From the NCBI GenBank assembly GCA_028292185.1, contig JAQGMT010000037.1, positions 1-24,159 on the forward strand: a DNA stretch of 24,159 nucleotides, in the 5' to 3' direction. A program made the position numbers and the translations under genes. The DNA is from Ramlibacter sp. GTDB lineage: Bacteria; Pseudomonadota; Gammaproteobacteria; Burkholderiales; Burkholderiaceae_C. Below, one piece after another: positions 1 through 7,719 of the stretch. The notes beneath the pieces were generated by a model. The model was given only the letters and a program-made list of their open reading frames with translations. It had not been told where the DNA came from and made no database searches. How positions within the stretch are numbered: the stretch's first letter is position 1; every line of letters starts with the position of its first letter.

Positions 1-117
1 AGCAGCCTGCGGCGTGGCGACGCCGACGAGGCGGTGCGGCTCATGGCCAATCACCTCGACAAGCTGCACGCCTATTTCAGCAAATCGGCGGCCCGCAGCG
101 GCGCCGACGCGTTCTGA
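1..117 (+). CDS. GntR-family regulator, C-terminal end only (FCD domain)
   Basis: Only the last 38 codons are in the window; the gene starts before position 1. The visible protein contains LRRGDADEAVRLMANHLD followed by a helical tail and a TGA at 115-117. This R-G-D-A-x-x-A-x-x-x-M-x-x-H-L pattern is typical of the last helices of the FCD ligand-binding domain of GntR regulators (FadR/VanR type), where the late His often binds metal or ligand. The stop lies 15 bp before the lyase gene on the same strand, so it probably regulates, and may be co-transcribed with, the lyase/monooxygenase/Bug operon downstream. The DNA-binding domain cannot be seen, so the family call rests on a short match. Confidence 0.7.
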   Translation, partial: SSLRRGDADEAVRLMANHLDKLHAYFSKSAARSGADAF

Positions 118-132
118 CGACAAGGGACCTTC

Positions 133-1005
133 ATGCCAACACCAAACGCGCCCGGCGCCGCCTTGCGCGCCAAACTCAATGAGCGTCGCGGACTGCTCGT
201 TCCCGGATGCGGCAACGCGCTGGCGGCGCGCGTGATCGAGACGCTGGGGTTCGAGGCGGTGTACCTGAGCGGCGCCGGCCTCACCAACAATTTCTACGCC
301 CTGCCCGACCTCGGCTTCATCAACCTGGCGGACGTAGCGCAGCACACCGCGGCCATCCGCGACGCCGTGCAGCTGCCTTTGATCGTGGACGCGGACACCG
401 GTTTCGGCAACGCCCTCAATGTGCGACAGACGGTGAAGACGCTCGAGCGGGCCGGCGCCAACGCCATCCAGCTCGAGGACCAGGCCATGCCGAAGAAGTG
501 CGGCCATTTTTCAGGCAAGGAAGTGGTCCCGGTATCGGAGATGGTCGGCAAGATCAAGGCCGCTGTCGATGCCCGCATCTCCGGTGATTTCCTGATCATC
601 GCGCGAACCGACGCCCGCGCCGTGTCGGGCCCCGAAGACGCGCTCGATCGTGCGCGCCGCTACGCTGAAGCGGGAGCGGACGTGACCTTCGTCGAGGCGC
701 CGACCAGCCTCGATGAATTGCGCGCCATCGCCCAACTGCCTTGCCCGCAAATCGTGAATATCGTGATCGGCGGCAAGACGCCTGCGTTGGCCGCCGCGCA
801 GTTCGCGCAGATGGGCTTTGCCATGGTGCTGTATGCCAACGCCGCGCTGCAGGGCGCGGTGCGCGGCATGACCAACGCGCTCGGTGAGCTGCGCAAGCAC
901 GGGGTCCTGCAGGAGGACCCCGCCCTGGTGGCGACTTTTGCCGAACGGCAGGAACTCGTGCACAAGACGGAGCTCGACGAACTCGAGCGCCGCTACTCCG
1001 CTTGA
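133..1005 (+). CDS. Isocitrate lyase/PEP mutase-family carbon-carbon lyase
   Basis: 290 residues, close to the usual length of the short PEP mutase/2-methylisocitrate lyase group. VDADTGFGN at 85-93 supplies the metal-binding Asp pair on the TIM barrel, and KKCGH at 121-125 is the flexible-loop signature whose Cys123 is the general acid in true lyases. YLSGAGL at 44-50 lies in the family's substrate-binding strand. The Cys favours a lyase acting on a 2-methylisocitrate-, dimethylmalate- or similar 2-hydroxydiacid over a phosphonate mutase or an oxaloacetate decarboxylase. The ATG at 133 follows AAGGGA by a suitable spacing. It is first in a plus-strand run with a monooxygenase and Bug receptors. 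The exact substrate is unknown; NCBI-style names such as oxaloacetate decarboxylase are often transferred to this group without evidence. Confidence 0.85.
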   Translation: MPTPNAPGAALRAKLNERRGLLVPGCGNALAARVIETLGFEAVYLSGAGLTNNFYALPDLGFINLADVAQHTAAIRDAVQLPLIVDADTGFGNALNVRQTVKTLERAGANAIQLEDQAMPKKCGHFSGKEVVPVSEMVGKIKAAVDARISGDFLIIARTDARAVSGPEDALDRARRYAEAGADVTFVEAPTSLDELRAIAQLPCPQIVNIVIGGKTPALAAAQFAQMGFAMVLYANAALQGAVRGMTNALGELRKHGVLQEDPALVATFAERQELVHKTELDELERRYSA

Positions 1006-1048
1006 GCCGCTTACGGCCAGGCATTACCCACACACAAAGGAGCCACGG

Positions 1049-2230
1049 ATGAAAGTGATCGTTGTTGGCGCGGGCCTGGGCGGCCTCACCGCCGCCGCTT
1101 CTCTGGCGCAACGCGGGATCGAGTTCACCTTGCTGGAACAATCATCGCAGCTGGGCGAGATCGGCGCCGGCGTGCAGCTCGCACCCAACGCCATGAAGGT
1201 GCTGCGCGCGCTCGGGCTGGAACAGCGTGCAGCCGACGCCGGGTTTGAGCCGGACGCGCATGTCATCCGCAACTGGAAGACGGGCCAGGTGCTGGCGCGC
1301 ACGCCGTACAAAGGCGTCTTGAGCAGCACCTTCGGCGCCGCCTACTATGGCTATCACCGCGCCGACTTGCACGAGATCCTGCGCAGCGCGGTGCCTGGCG
1401 ATGCATTGCGCCTCGGTGCCAAATGCACGGACGTGCGGTCTGATGGCGAACAGGTCACGGTGACGCTCGCCGACGGCACCCAGCTGACCGCCGATGCGGT
1501 GATCGGCGCCGACGGCATCCACTCGGCGGTGCGCGGCGCGCTGTTCGGCCGCGAAGAACCGCGTTTCACCGGCAACGCCTGCTGGCGCGGCATGACGCCC
1601 ACGTCGGCGTTGGCGCCCGGGCTGTTCGACCCCGACATGACGGTCTGGTTCGGCCCCGGCGCAAGCGTGGTGCACTACTACATCCGCGGCGGCACGATGG
1701 TGAACTGGGTGGCCGCGTTCGAATCGGATGAGTGGGCCCAGGAGTCGTGGAACTCCGAAGGCAGCCGCGACGAAATGCTGGCGCGGTTCGCCGACTGGAA
1801 TCCGGCGATCGTTTCGATGCTCGCGAATTCCGACCGGTATCTCAAGTGGGGACTGTTCGATCGCGACCCGCTGCCGCAGTGGAGCAAGGGCCGCACGACT
1901 TTGATGGGCGACGCCTGCCACCCCATGCTGCCCTACCTCGCGCAAGGCGCGTGCATGGCAATCGAGGATGGTTACGCCGTCGCCGAAGCGCTCGATCAGG
2001 GCCGCAGCGACGTCGAAGCGGCATTGCGCGGCTACGAGCAGGCCCGCAGGGAGCGGACGGCGCGCGTGCAGTTGCTGGCGCGGGCACGCTCGGTGGACAA
2101 CCACCTGCGCGACGAGGCCGCGATCCGCGCGCGCGACGAGCGCTTCGCCAGGATTCGTGCGCAGCAGGACCAAGGCAAGCACTCGTACGGCATCGAGTGG
2201 ATCTACGAGCACGACGTGACGCAGGCCTGA
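1049..2230 (+). CDS. FAD-dependent aromatic monooxygenase (salicylate hydroxylase-like)
   Basis: 393 residues from the ATG at 1049, chosen because AAAGGAG at 1036-1042 sits 6 nt upstream and the dinucleotide-fold motif begins at residue 3. Group A flavoprotein hydroxylase motifs are in order: GAGLGG at 7-12 for FAD, GADG at 153-156 (the DG motif, FAD/NADPH), and GDACHPM at 287-293 followed by LAQGACMAIED. The ending IEWIYEHDV resembles the WxYxYD tail of salicylate, 3-hydroxybenzoate and 6-hydroxynicotinate hydroxylases. Such enzymes hydroxylate, sometimes with decarboxylation, an aromatic acid in the cytoplasm using NAD(P)H and O2. It lies 43 bp after the lyase and 25 bp before a Bug receptor. 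No ring-cleavage dioxygenase is nearby, so the substrate remains open. Confidence 0.88.
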   Translation: MKVIVVGAGLGGLTAAASLAQRGIEFTLLEQSSQLGEIGAGVQLAPNAMKVLRALGLEQRAADAGFEPDAHVIRNWKTGQVLARTPYKGVLSSTFGAAYYGYHRADLHEILRSAVPGDALRLGAKCTDVRSDGEQVTVTLADGTQLTADAVIGADGIHSAVRGALFGREEPRFTGNACWRGMTPTSALAPGLFDPDMTVWFGPGASVVHYYIRGGTMVNWVAAFESDEWAQESWNSEGSRDEMLARFADWNPAIVSMLANSDRYLKWGLFDRDPLPQWSKGRTTLMGDACHPMLPYLAQGACMAIEDGYAVAEALDQGRSDVEAALRGYEQARRERTARVQLLARARSVDNHLRDEAAIRARDERFARIRAQQDQGKHSYGIEWIYEHDVTQA

Positions 2231-2255
2231 CGCTTGCAATAAAAGGAGACAAGAG

Positions 2256-3242
2256 ATGATTCGACGCTTTACCCGCGGCTGGGCCGTTCTGCTGGGGCTG
2301 GCCTGCATCGCAAGTTCACCGTGGGTCGCACAGGCGCAAGGCGGCACGTGGCCCACTCACGCAGTGAAGCTGGTGATCCCTTATCCGCCCGGCGGCCTGG
2401 CCGATTCGTTCGCGCGTGCGCTGGCTGACGGCCTGGGCGACAGGCTCAAGCAGACGGTCTTCGTCGACAACAAGCCGGGCGGCAGCCTCATCATCGGGAC
2501 GGACATGGTGTCCAAGTCGCCTCCCGACGGCTACACCTTCCTGCTCGGAAGTGTCTCAAGCCTGGCAATCAACACCGGCGCATTCAAGAGACTTCCTTAC
2601 GACCCGGTAAAGGATTTCACGCCCGTCTCACTGGTGTTTCGCACGCCGCTGTTCCTGATGGTGGCGCCCAGCGTGCCGGCGAACAACGTGAGGGAACTGA
2701 TCGCGTATGGCAAGGCCCATCCAGCGGCCCTCAGCTATGCGTCGCTCGGCCACGGCAGTTCGCTGCACCTCTCCGGCGAACTGTTCAAGACTCTTGCGGG
2801 CATCGATATCGCCCATATCCCGTACAAGGGGACGACCACTGCCGTCCCCGACCTGATGACAGGCCGCGTCAGCATGATGTTCGACGGCGGCGCGCTGTTG
2901 CCGCAGGCGCGCGAAGGCAAGGTGAAGATGATGGCGGTGACCAGCGCCAAACGCCTGCCCTCGATGCCGGACGTCCCCACGATGGCCGAGGCGGGCGTGC
3001 CCAACTACGACATGGACTTCTGGTTCGGCATCGTGGCGCCCGCGGGAACACCGGCGCCCATCGTGGAAAGGCTCGCGCACGAAATCGCGGAGGTGGAAAA
3101 GCAGCCGCTATTTAGGCAGCGGCTTACGAGTTTCCCGGTGCAGTTCGAGACCACGACGCCGGCGGCCATGAGCGATATCCTGAAGAAGGACATCGGTGTC
3201 TGGCAGAAATACCTGCGGGACTACAAGGTCGAGCCGCAGTAA
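2256..3242 (+). CDS. Bug/TctC-family periplasmic solute receptor 1
   Basis: 328 residues, normal for the tripartite tricarboxylate receptor family. A signal peptide (MIRR, a hydrophobic core to about residue 22, then VAQAQ with likely cleavage near 27) precedes a mature protein beginning GGTWPTHAVKLVIPYPPGG, the classic first strand and ligand loop of Bug proteins. Further hallmarks are DNKPGG, the SPPDGYTFL segment, YDPVKDFTPV, and IPYKGT with the later PDVPTMAEAGVP. AAAGGAG at 2242-2248 lies 7 nt before the ATG. These proteins bind carboxylates or amides in the periplasm and deliver them to a TctAB-type permease; none is present in the window. It probably senses or imports the substrate of the preceding lyase and monooxygenase. 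Confidence 0.93.
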   Translation: MIRRFTRGWAVLLGLACIASSPWVAQAQGGTWPTHAVKLVIPYPPGGLADSFARALADGLGDRLKQTVFVDNKPGGSLIIGTDMVSKSPPDGYTFLLGSVSSLAINTGAFKRLPYDPVKDFTPVSLVFRTPLFLMVAPSVPANNVRELIAYGKAHPAALSYASLGHGSSLHLSGELFKTLAGIDIAHIPYKGTTTAVPDLMTGRVSMMFDGGALLPQAREGKVKMMAVTSAKRLPSMPDVPTMAEAGVPNYDMDFWFGIVAPAGTPAPIVERLAHEIAEVEKQPLFRQRLTSFPVQFETTTPAAMSDILKKDIGVWQKYLRDYKVEPQ

Positions 3243-3403
3243 GCGCGGCGAGCACCTGCGTCGAGAACGAACGCTGCAAGAAAGTCTCAACATCACCGCT
3301 AGGGCTTGTACCTATTCGGGAATGCGGCGCGGCGCTGATCATTCGCTCAATCAAGCGGCCGCGCCCTGCGGCCAGACCCGCCACCTTCGACAAGGAATCC
3401 TGC
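3243..3403 (+). other. Intergenic gap between two Bug genes
   Basis: This 161-bp gap separates the two plus-strand Bug receptor genes. I saw no conserved gene fragment in any frame and no convincing promoter. A 6-bp inverted repeat, GGCCGC and GCGGCC around a 5-nt loop at 3357-3373, has no T-run after it and is not called a terminator. The second Bug gene may therefore have its own promoter here, or may be read from upstream. Confidence 0.5.
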
Positions 3404-4363
3404 ATGTTCTGTGTCTCGCGAAAATGGCTGACCGCCCTGGCGCTCGCCTGCGGCGCGCTCAGCGCGTCCGCGCAAACCTATCCGACCAAGCCGGTGCGGC
3501 TCATCGTGCCGGTCGAGCCCGGCAGCGCGACAGACGTCGTCGCCAGGCTGGTCGCACAGCGGCTCTCCACCGTATGGGGCCAGCAGGTGGTCGTGGACAA
3601 CCGCCCCAGCGTCAACGGCGTGGTCGGGGCCGAGATGGCGGCACGCGCACAGGCCGACGGCTACACCCTGCTGGCGGGCAACAGCGGCACGCACGTCATG
3701 AACGTCGGCCTCTACAAGAAGCTCAGCTACGACCCGGTGGCTGATTTCGCGCCCGTCGCACAGCTGGTGACTACACCATTGGTGCTGGTGGGGTCGCCCA
3801 AGATGCCGCCACGCACCGTGAAGGAGGTGATCGCCTACGCGAAGACCAACTCCATCAACTGGGGCATTGCCGGCGCGACCGGGCAGCTCGCCAGCCTCAT
3901 GTTCAACGCCATGGCCGGCGTGGACATCGTGTCCATCCCGTACAAGGGCAGCGCCGGCGCCGAGGCCTCGCTGCTGGCGGGTGACACGCAGCTGTTCTTC
4001 GCATCCATTTCGAATGCCATGCCTTATGCCACCGGCAACCGGCTCACCATGCTGGCCGTCACCTCCCTCAAGCGCTCGCCGCTGCTGCCTGACGTGCCCA
4101 CGCTGGATGAATCCGGGCTGAAGGATTACGAGATGGATTACTGGGTCGGCCTGTTCGCGCCGGCTGCCACGCCGAAACCCTTGGTTGATCGCATCCACGC
4201 CGACGTCGTACGCGCGATGGGCAGCCCCGAAGTGAAGGAACGCCTGACGCAAATGGGCTACACGGACCCGGGCCGCTCGCGCGGCGAGTTCGACCAATAC
4301 GTGCGGACCTCGGTCACCAAGTACGGCAAGCTGATGCGGGACCTGGGAGTGAAGGCGCAATGA
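3404..4363 (+). CDS. Bug/TctC-family periplasmic solute receptor 2
   Basis: 319 residues. The signal peptide MFCVSRKWLTALALACGAL with cleavage after ASA near residue 23 is followed by QTYPTKPVRLIVPVEPGS, where the usual PxPPGG ligand loop is altered to VEPGSATD. Later landmarks are VDNRPS, DGYTLLAGN, LSYDPVADFAPV, IPYKGSAG, PDVPTLDESG and MDYWVGLFAPA, all family positions. An AAGGA box lies shortly before the ATG. Its TGA overlaps the next gene's ATG by 4 nt, so receptor 2 and the CocE/NonD hydrolase are translationally coupled and probably handle the same compound or its product. It differs markedly from receptor 1, so it is not a recent tandem copy. Confidence 0.93.
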   Translation: MFCVSRKWLTALALACGALSASAQTYPTKPVRLIVPVEPGSATDVVARLVAQRLSTVWGQQVVVDNRPSVNGVVGAEMAARAQADGYTLLAGNSGTHVMNVGLYKKLSYDPVADFAPVAQLVTTPLVLVGSPKMPPRTVKEVIAYAKTNSINWGIAGATGQLASLMFNAMAGVDIVSIPYKGSAGAEASLLAGDTQLFFASISNAMPYATGNRLTMLAVTSLKRSPLLPDVPTLDESGLKDYEMDYWVGLFAPAATPKPLVDRIHADVVRAMGSPEVKERLTQMGYTDPGRSRGEFDQYVRTSVTKYGKLMRDLGVKAQ

Positions 4364-6132
4364 ACGATACGAACATAACGGGGCAGGCAGTGGATTCCAT
4401 GCACAAGGTTGAAACACGCGACGGCATGACCATCGAATGGGACGCGCCGATCACCATGGACGACGGACTCGTATTGCGCGCGGACATCTTCCGCCCAACC
4501 GGGCCGGGCCGTTACCCTGTGATCATGAGTTACGGCCCGTATGGCAAGGGCGTCTCCTTCCAGGAAGGCTACAAGACGGCCTGGGACATCATGTGCCGCG
4601 AGAACCCCGACGCTGTCGCGGGCACGTCCAACAAGTACCAGAACTGGGAAGTGGCGGACCCCGAGAAGTGGGTGCCGGACGGATACGTCTGCATCCGCGT
4701 CGACTCGCGCGGCGCGGGCCGCTCGCCGGGCTATCTGTGCCACAACAACGCCCGCGAGAACCGCGACTATCACCTGTGCATCGAATGGGCTGCGGCGCAG
4801 GCATGGTGCAACGGCAAGGTCGGCCTGAACGGCATTTCCTACTTCGCTGCCAACCAGTGGCGGGCCGCTGCGACGCAGCCTCCGCACCTCGCCGCCATCT
4901 GCGTCTGGGAAGGCTGGGCGGACAGCTACCGCGACGGCAATCACCACGGCGGCATCGCCTGCACCTTCCGCAAGCACTGGCAGGACATGCAGGTGAAAAC
5001 CGTGCAGCACGGCGTGGGCGAGCGCGGCCGCCGCCATCCCATCACGGGCGAATGGGCTTGCGGCCCCGAGACGCTCTCCGAAGAGGAGCTGGTCGCCAAC
5101 CGCGAGAACATGTGGAAGGAGCTGGTTTCCCACGAATGGGATGGGCCCTACTACCGGGAACGCTCGGCCGATTTCAGCCGCGTCACGGTGCCCCTGCTGT
5201 CGGCCGCCAACTGGGGCGGGCACGGGCTGCATGGGCGGGGCAACTTCGAAGGCTTCGTCAACGCGGCCTCCACCCAGAAATGGCTGGAGGTGCATGGCGG
5301 CTCGCACTGGGCACCCTTCTATACGGACTATGGCCTCGACCTGCAAAAGCGTTTCTTCGGCCACTTCCTCAAGGGCGAGGACACCGGCTGGGCACAGCAG
5401 CCACCGGTGCAGTTGAAGGTGCGGCATGTGGACCGCTTCGAAGTTCGCATGGAAAACGAATGGCCGCTGGCGCGAACGATATGGACTCCGCTGCAGCTGG
5501 ACCCGGCGGGCATGACGTTGCGGGAAAGCGCTCCCTCCCAGACGCAGCAACTCTCCTTCGAGGTCATGGGCGAAGGCCTCACCTTCATGACGCCGGCCTA
5601 CACCGCCGACACCGAGTTCACCGGGCCTTCGTCGCTTAAGCTGCATGCGAGCTCCTCCACCACGGACATGGACCTTTTCATCGTCCTGCGCCTGTTCGAC
5701 CCGCAGGGCAAGGAAGTGGTGTTCCAGGGTGCGCTCGATCCACACAGCCCCCTGGGCCATGGTTGGCTGCGCGCCTCCCATCGCAAGCTGGATCCCGCCC
5801 GCTCGCTGCCGTATCGACCCTTCCACACGCACGACGAGGACCAGCCGCTGAAGCCTGGCGAGGTGGTGGCGCTGGACATCGAGATATGGCCCACCAGCAT
5901 CGTCGTGCCCCGCGGATATCGCCTGGGCCTTTCCGTGCGCGGCAAAGACTATGAGTACGAGGGCGAGGCCGCCAACCTGTCGAACATGAAGAACCCCATG
6001 CGCGGCTGCGGGCCCTTCGTACACGACGACGAAACCGACCGACCGCCAGCAGAGTTCGCCGGCACCACGACCCTGCATTTCGGGCCGCAGTACCCGAACG
6101 CGCTGCTGCTGCCGCTGATCCCGCCGCGCTGA
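4360..6132 (+). CDS. CocE/NonD-family serine hydrolase (S15-like)
   Basis: 590 residues, the usual size of the CocE/X-Pro dipeptidyl-peptidase group with an alpha/beta hydrolase domain and a C-terminal jelly-roll. SYGPYGKG at 57-64 supplies a Tyr (61) matching the oxyanion Tyr of CocE, DSRGAGRSPG follows, and the nucleophile elbow is GISYFA with Ser160. HGGSHW at 312-317 offers the catalytic His (316 or 312). Where CocE has WYD carrying the catalytic Asp, this protein has WGGHG at 285-289, so the acid is not obvious. The C-terminal beta domain contains PGEVVALDIEIWPTS and the closing GTTTLHFG. There is no signal peptide, so it should be cytoplasmic. The family hydrolyses esters or amides; the substrate is unknown. 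It overlaps Bug receptor 2 by ATGA. Confidence 0.85.
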   Translation: MNDTNITGQAVDSMHKVETRDGMTIEWDAPITMDDGLVLRADIFRPTGPGRYPVIMSYGPYGKGVSFQEGYKTAWDIMCRENPDAVAGTSNKYQNWEVADPEKWVPDGYVCIRVDSRGAGRSPGYLCHNNARENRDYHLCIEWAAAQAWCNGKVGLNGISYFAANQWRAAATQPPHLAAICVWEGWADSYRDGNHHGGIACTFRKHWQDMQVKTVQHGVGERGRRHPITGEWACGPETLSEEELVANRENMWKELVSHEWDGPYYRERSADFSRVTVPLLSAANWGGHGLHGRGNFEGFVNAASTQKWLEVHGGSHWAPFYTDYGLDLQKRFFGHFLKGEDTGWAQQPPVQLKVRHVDRFEVRMENEWPLARTIWTPLQLDPAGMTLRESAPSQTQQLSFEVMGEGLTFMTPAYTADTEFTGPSSLKLHASSSTTDMDLFIVLRLFDPQGKEVVFQGALDPHSPLGHGWLRASHRKLDPARSLPYRPFHTHDEDQPLKPGEVVALDIEIWPTSIVVPRGYRLGLSVRGKDYEYEGEAANLSNMKNPMRGCGPFVHDDETDRPPAEFAGTTTLHFGPQYPNALLLPLIPPR

Positions 6133-6223
6133 TGCGTTGGACGGCGGCGCGCACGCGCTTGACAGTACCGTTGCGCGGCGCCATCTTGATGGCTTGCCGC
6201 TTCAGAAGTCAGAATCTGGCGCG
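6133..6223. other. Convergent gap between the plus-strand and minus-strand operons
   Basis: These 91 bp separate the stop codons of two convergent transcription units. No hairpin with a T-tract is evident. A 19-nt stretch at 6140-6158 is identical, in the same orientation, to 14086-14104 near the 3' end of the Mo-subunit gene. On the minus strand both read as R-V-R-A-A-V, so this may be a trace of a related gene end or a chance GC-rich match. Confidence 0.35.
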
Positions 6224-7201
6224 TTACTCCGCAATGATCCCGGCGTTCCTGATGAACGGCACCCATCGTTCGCGCTCGCGCCGCCCGAACTCGGAGGCAG
6301 CTCGCGGAGTGTCGGGGCCGAGCAGCGATCCGCCGACTTGCGCGACCCGCGCCTTGAATCCAGGCGACTGCATCGCGGTATTGATGGCCTCGTTCAGCCG
6401 TTCGATCACGGCCGGCGGTGTCTTCGCTGCCGTGAACACAGCGCCCCAGCTGTAGGCACTGAATTCAGGAAAGCCCTGCTCGGCGAAAGTGGGCACTTCG
6501 GGCCGGCTGGCGCTGCGCTTGTCGCCGCCGACGCCCAGTACATGAACCCGGCCCTGGTCAACAAACGGCACAATCGCGATCAGTGTGTCGATCACCAGGT
6601 CGACCTGCCCGCCGGCAAGATCAAGCAAGGCAGGCGCGGCGCCGCGGTACGGCACGTGCAGCACTTCGATGCCCGCCTGTTTCAGAAAGACTTCGGTCAT
6701 GACGTGCGACACTGAGCCAGCGCCCGCGGAGCCATAGGTGAATTTCTTGGGCGAGGCCTTTGCCTGAACCACAAACCCCTTCAGCGTCCGCGGCGTACGG
6801 GAACCGGCGGCCAGCGCCAGCGGGATCTTGACGACAAGCGCGACCTGGGCGAGATCCTTGTCGATGTCGAAGGGCATCGTCTTGTAGACGCCCGCGTTCA
6901 TCACCAGCTGCGAGCTCGTACCCCAGCCGATGGTGTAGCCGTCGGGCGTTGCCTTGGCCACGGCATCCGTGCCGGTGACCCCTCCGGTACCCGCCTTGTT
7001 GATGACGATGACGTTCTGCCCGAGCACCTGTGTCATTGACATGGCGAGCTCGCGCGCGAGTGCGTCCGTGCTGCTGCCTGCCGGGAAAGCCACGATCATG
7101 GTGATCGGCTTTGAAGGGAAGGCCTGCGCTTGTGCAGCGGGCACGCTGGCGAGCGCCCATGCGGTGGCCAGGATGGCGAACAGGAAACGGCGGAATTTCA
7201 T
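6224..7201 (-). CDS. Bug/TctC-family periplasmic solute receptor 3
   Basis: 325 residues. MKFRRFLFAILATAWALA is a clear signal sequence with cleavage after AQA near residue 25, and the mature protein starts QAFPSKPITMIVAFPAGSS, a variant of the Bug ligand loop. NKAGTGG, TPDGYTIGWG, MPFDIDKDLAQVALV, VPYRGAAPA and RPEVPTFAEQGFP follow at the expected places. Its ATG overlaps the TGA of the preceding carboxymuconolactone decarboxylase-like gene (7198-7201), so it closes the IclR-led operon and is translationally coupled to it. By position it should bind the acid that the ligase in this operon activates. No TctA or TctB gene is beside it. Confidence 0.93.
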   Translation of the reverse strand: MKFRRFLFAILATAWALASVPAAQAQAFPSKPITMIVAFPAGSSTDALARELAMSMTQVLGQNVIVINKAGTGGVTGTDAVAKATPDGYTIGWGTSSQLVMNAGVYKTMPFDIDKDLAQVALVVKIPLALAAGSRTPRTLKGFVVQAKASPKKFTYGSAGAGSVSHVMTEVFLKQAGIEVLHVPYRGAAPALLDLAGGQVDLVIDTLIAIVPFVDQGRVHVLGVGGDKRSASRPEVPTFAEQGFPEFSAYSWGAVFTAAKTPPAVIERLNEAINTAMQSPGFKARVAQVGGSLLGPDTPRAASEFGRRERERWVPFIRNAGIIAE

Positions 7202-7716
7202 GATTTTTCCTCGAGTTCAACGCGCAGTGCCTTCAGCACCCGCCCAATACAGTTGTAAAGGCCGACCGTCACGCTAAGTTCGACCAGTTCACGGTCGTTC
7301 ATGAACGCGCGGACCGCACCAAACGCGGCATCGCTCACGTCCCCGGTGACGGTGGACTCCTCGGCGAAGCGCGCGACCGCGCGCTCCTGCTCACCCAGCT
7401 CCTGCAGCTTGCCGTCGCGAACCGCATCGATTTCAGCAGGCGTCAGGCCGACGCGCGCACTGATCGGCTCGTGGTGCGCGACCAAGTAGGCAACGCCGCC
7501 CGCGCCCGCGGTGCGCAGGATCGCGACCTGGCGCATGCGAGGCGTGAGCTGCGTCTTGCCGCGCGTGAAGAGCCGCGTGGTCGCCTCGAAGATGGGCGGC
7601 GCCAGGGTGTCCGCGCGCGCCAGCATCCTGAACACGTTCATCGGCTTCATGCCGTCGAGCGCCTTGGCTGCTTCGTCTTCCAGCTGAGCGCGTTCAGGGT
7701 AGGGAATGCGTGCCAT
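7198..7716 (-). CDS. Carboxymuconolactone decarboxylase-like (AhpD-fold) protein
   Basis: 172 residues, a single CMD domain. Landmarks are the N-terminal stretch MKPMNVFRMLARADTLAP, LTPRMRQVAILRTA near 58-70, then VAYLVAHHEPISARVGLTPAEI, the helix pair that carries the active site in this fold. AhpD peroxidase relatives have CxxC here; this protein does not, and its only Cys is at 156. It thus belongs to the cysteine-free group in which His81/His82 may act, like the decarboxylase side of the family. It sits 3 bp after the MaoC half and overlaps a Bug gene. The family includes decarboxylases, lactonases and proteins of unknown role, so no reaction is assigned. Confidence 0.82.
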   Translation of the reverse strand: MARIPYPERAQLEDEAAKALDGMKPMNVFRMLARADTLAPPIFEATTRLFTRGKTQLTPRMRQVAILRTAGAGGVAYLVAHHEPISARVGLTPAEIDAVRDGKLQELGEQERAVARFAEESTVTGDVSDAAFGAVRAFMNDRELVELSVTVGLYNCIGRVLKALRVELEEKS

Positions 7717-7719
7717 GCC

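Noticed and set aside
1049..2230. 6-hydroxynicotinate 3-monooxygenase (nicC) with the Mo hydroxylase as nicotinate dehydrogenase
   Set aside because: Neither the dioxygenase NicX nor the NicD/E/F genes are nearby and the two enzymes belong to different operons; the motif match is shared with many aromatic hydroxylases.
3357..3373. Terminator hairpin between the two Bug genes
   Set aside because: The 6-bp stem has no T-run after it and GC-rich sequence makes such repeats common.
4258..6078. Long open frame antisense to the CocE/NonD hydrolase
   Set aside because: No conserved motifs; it mirrors codon bias of the GC-rich sense gene.
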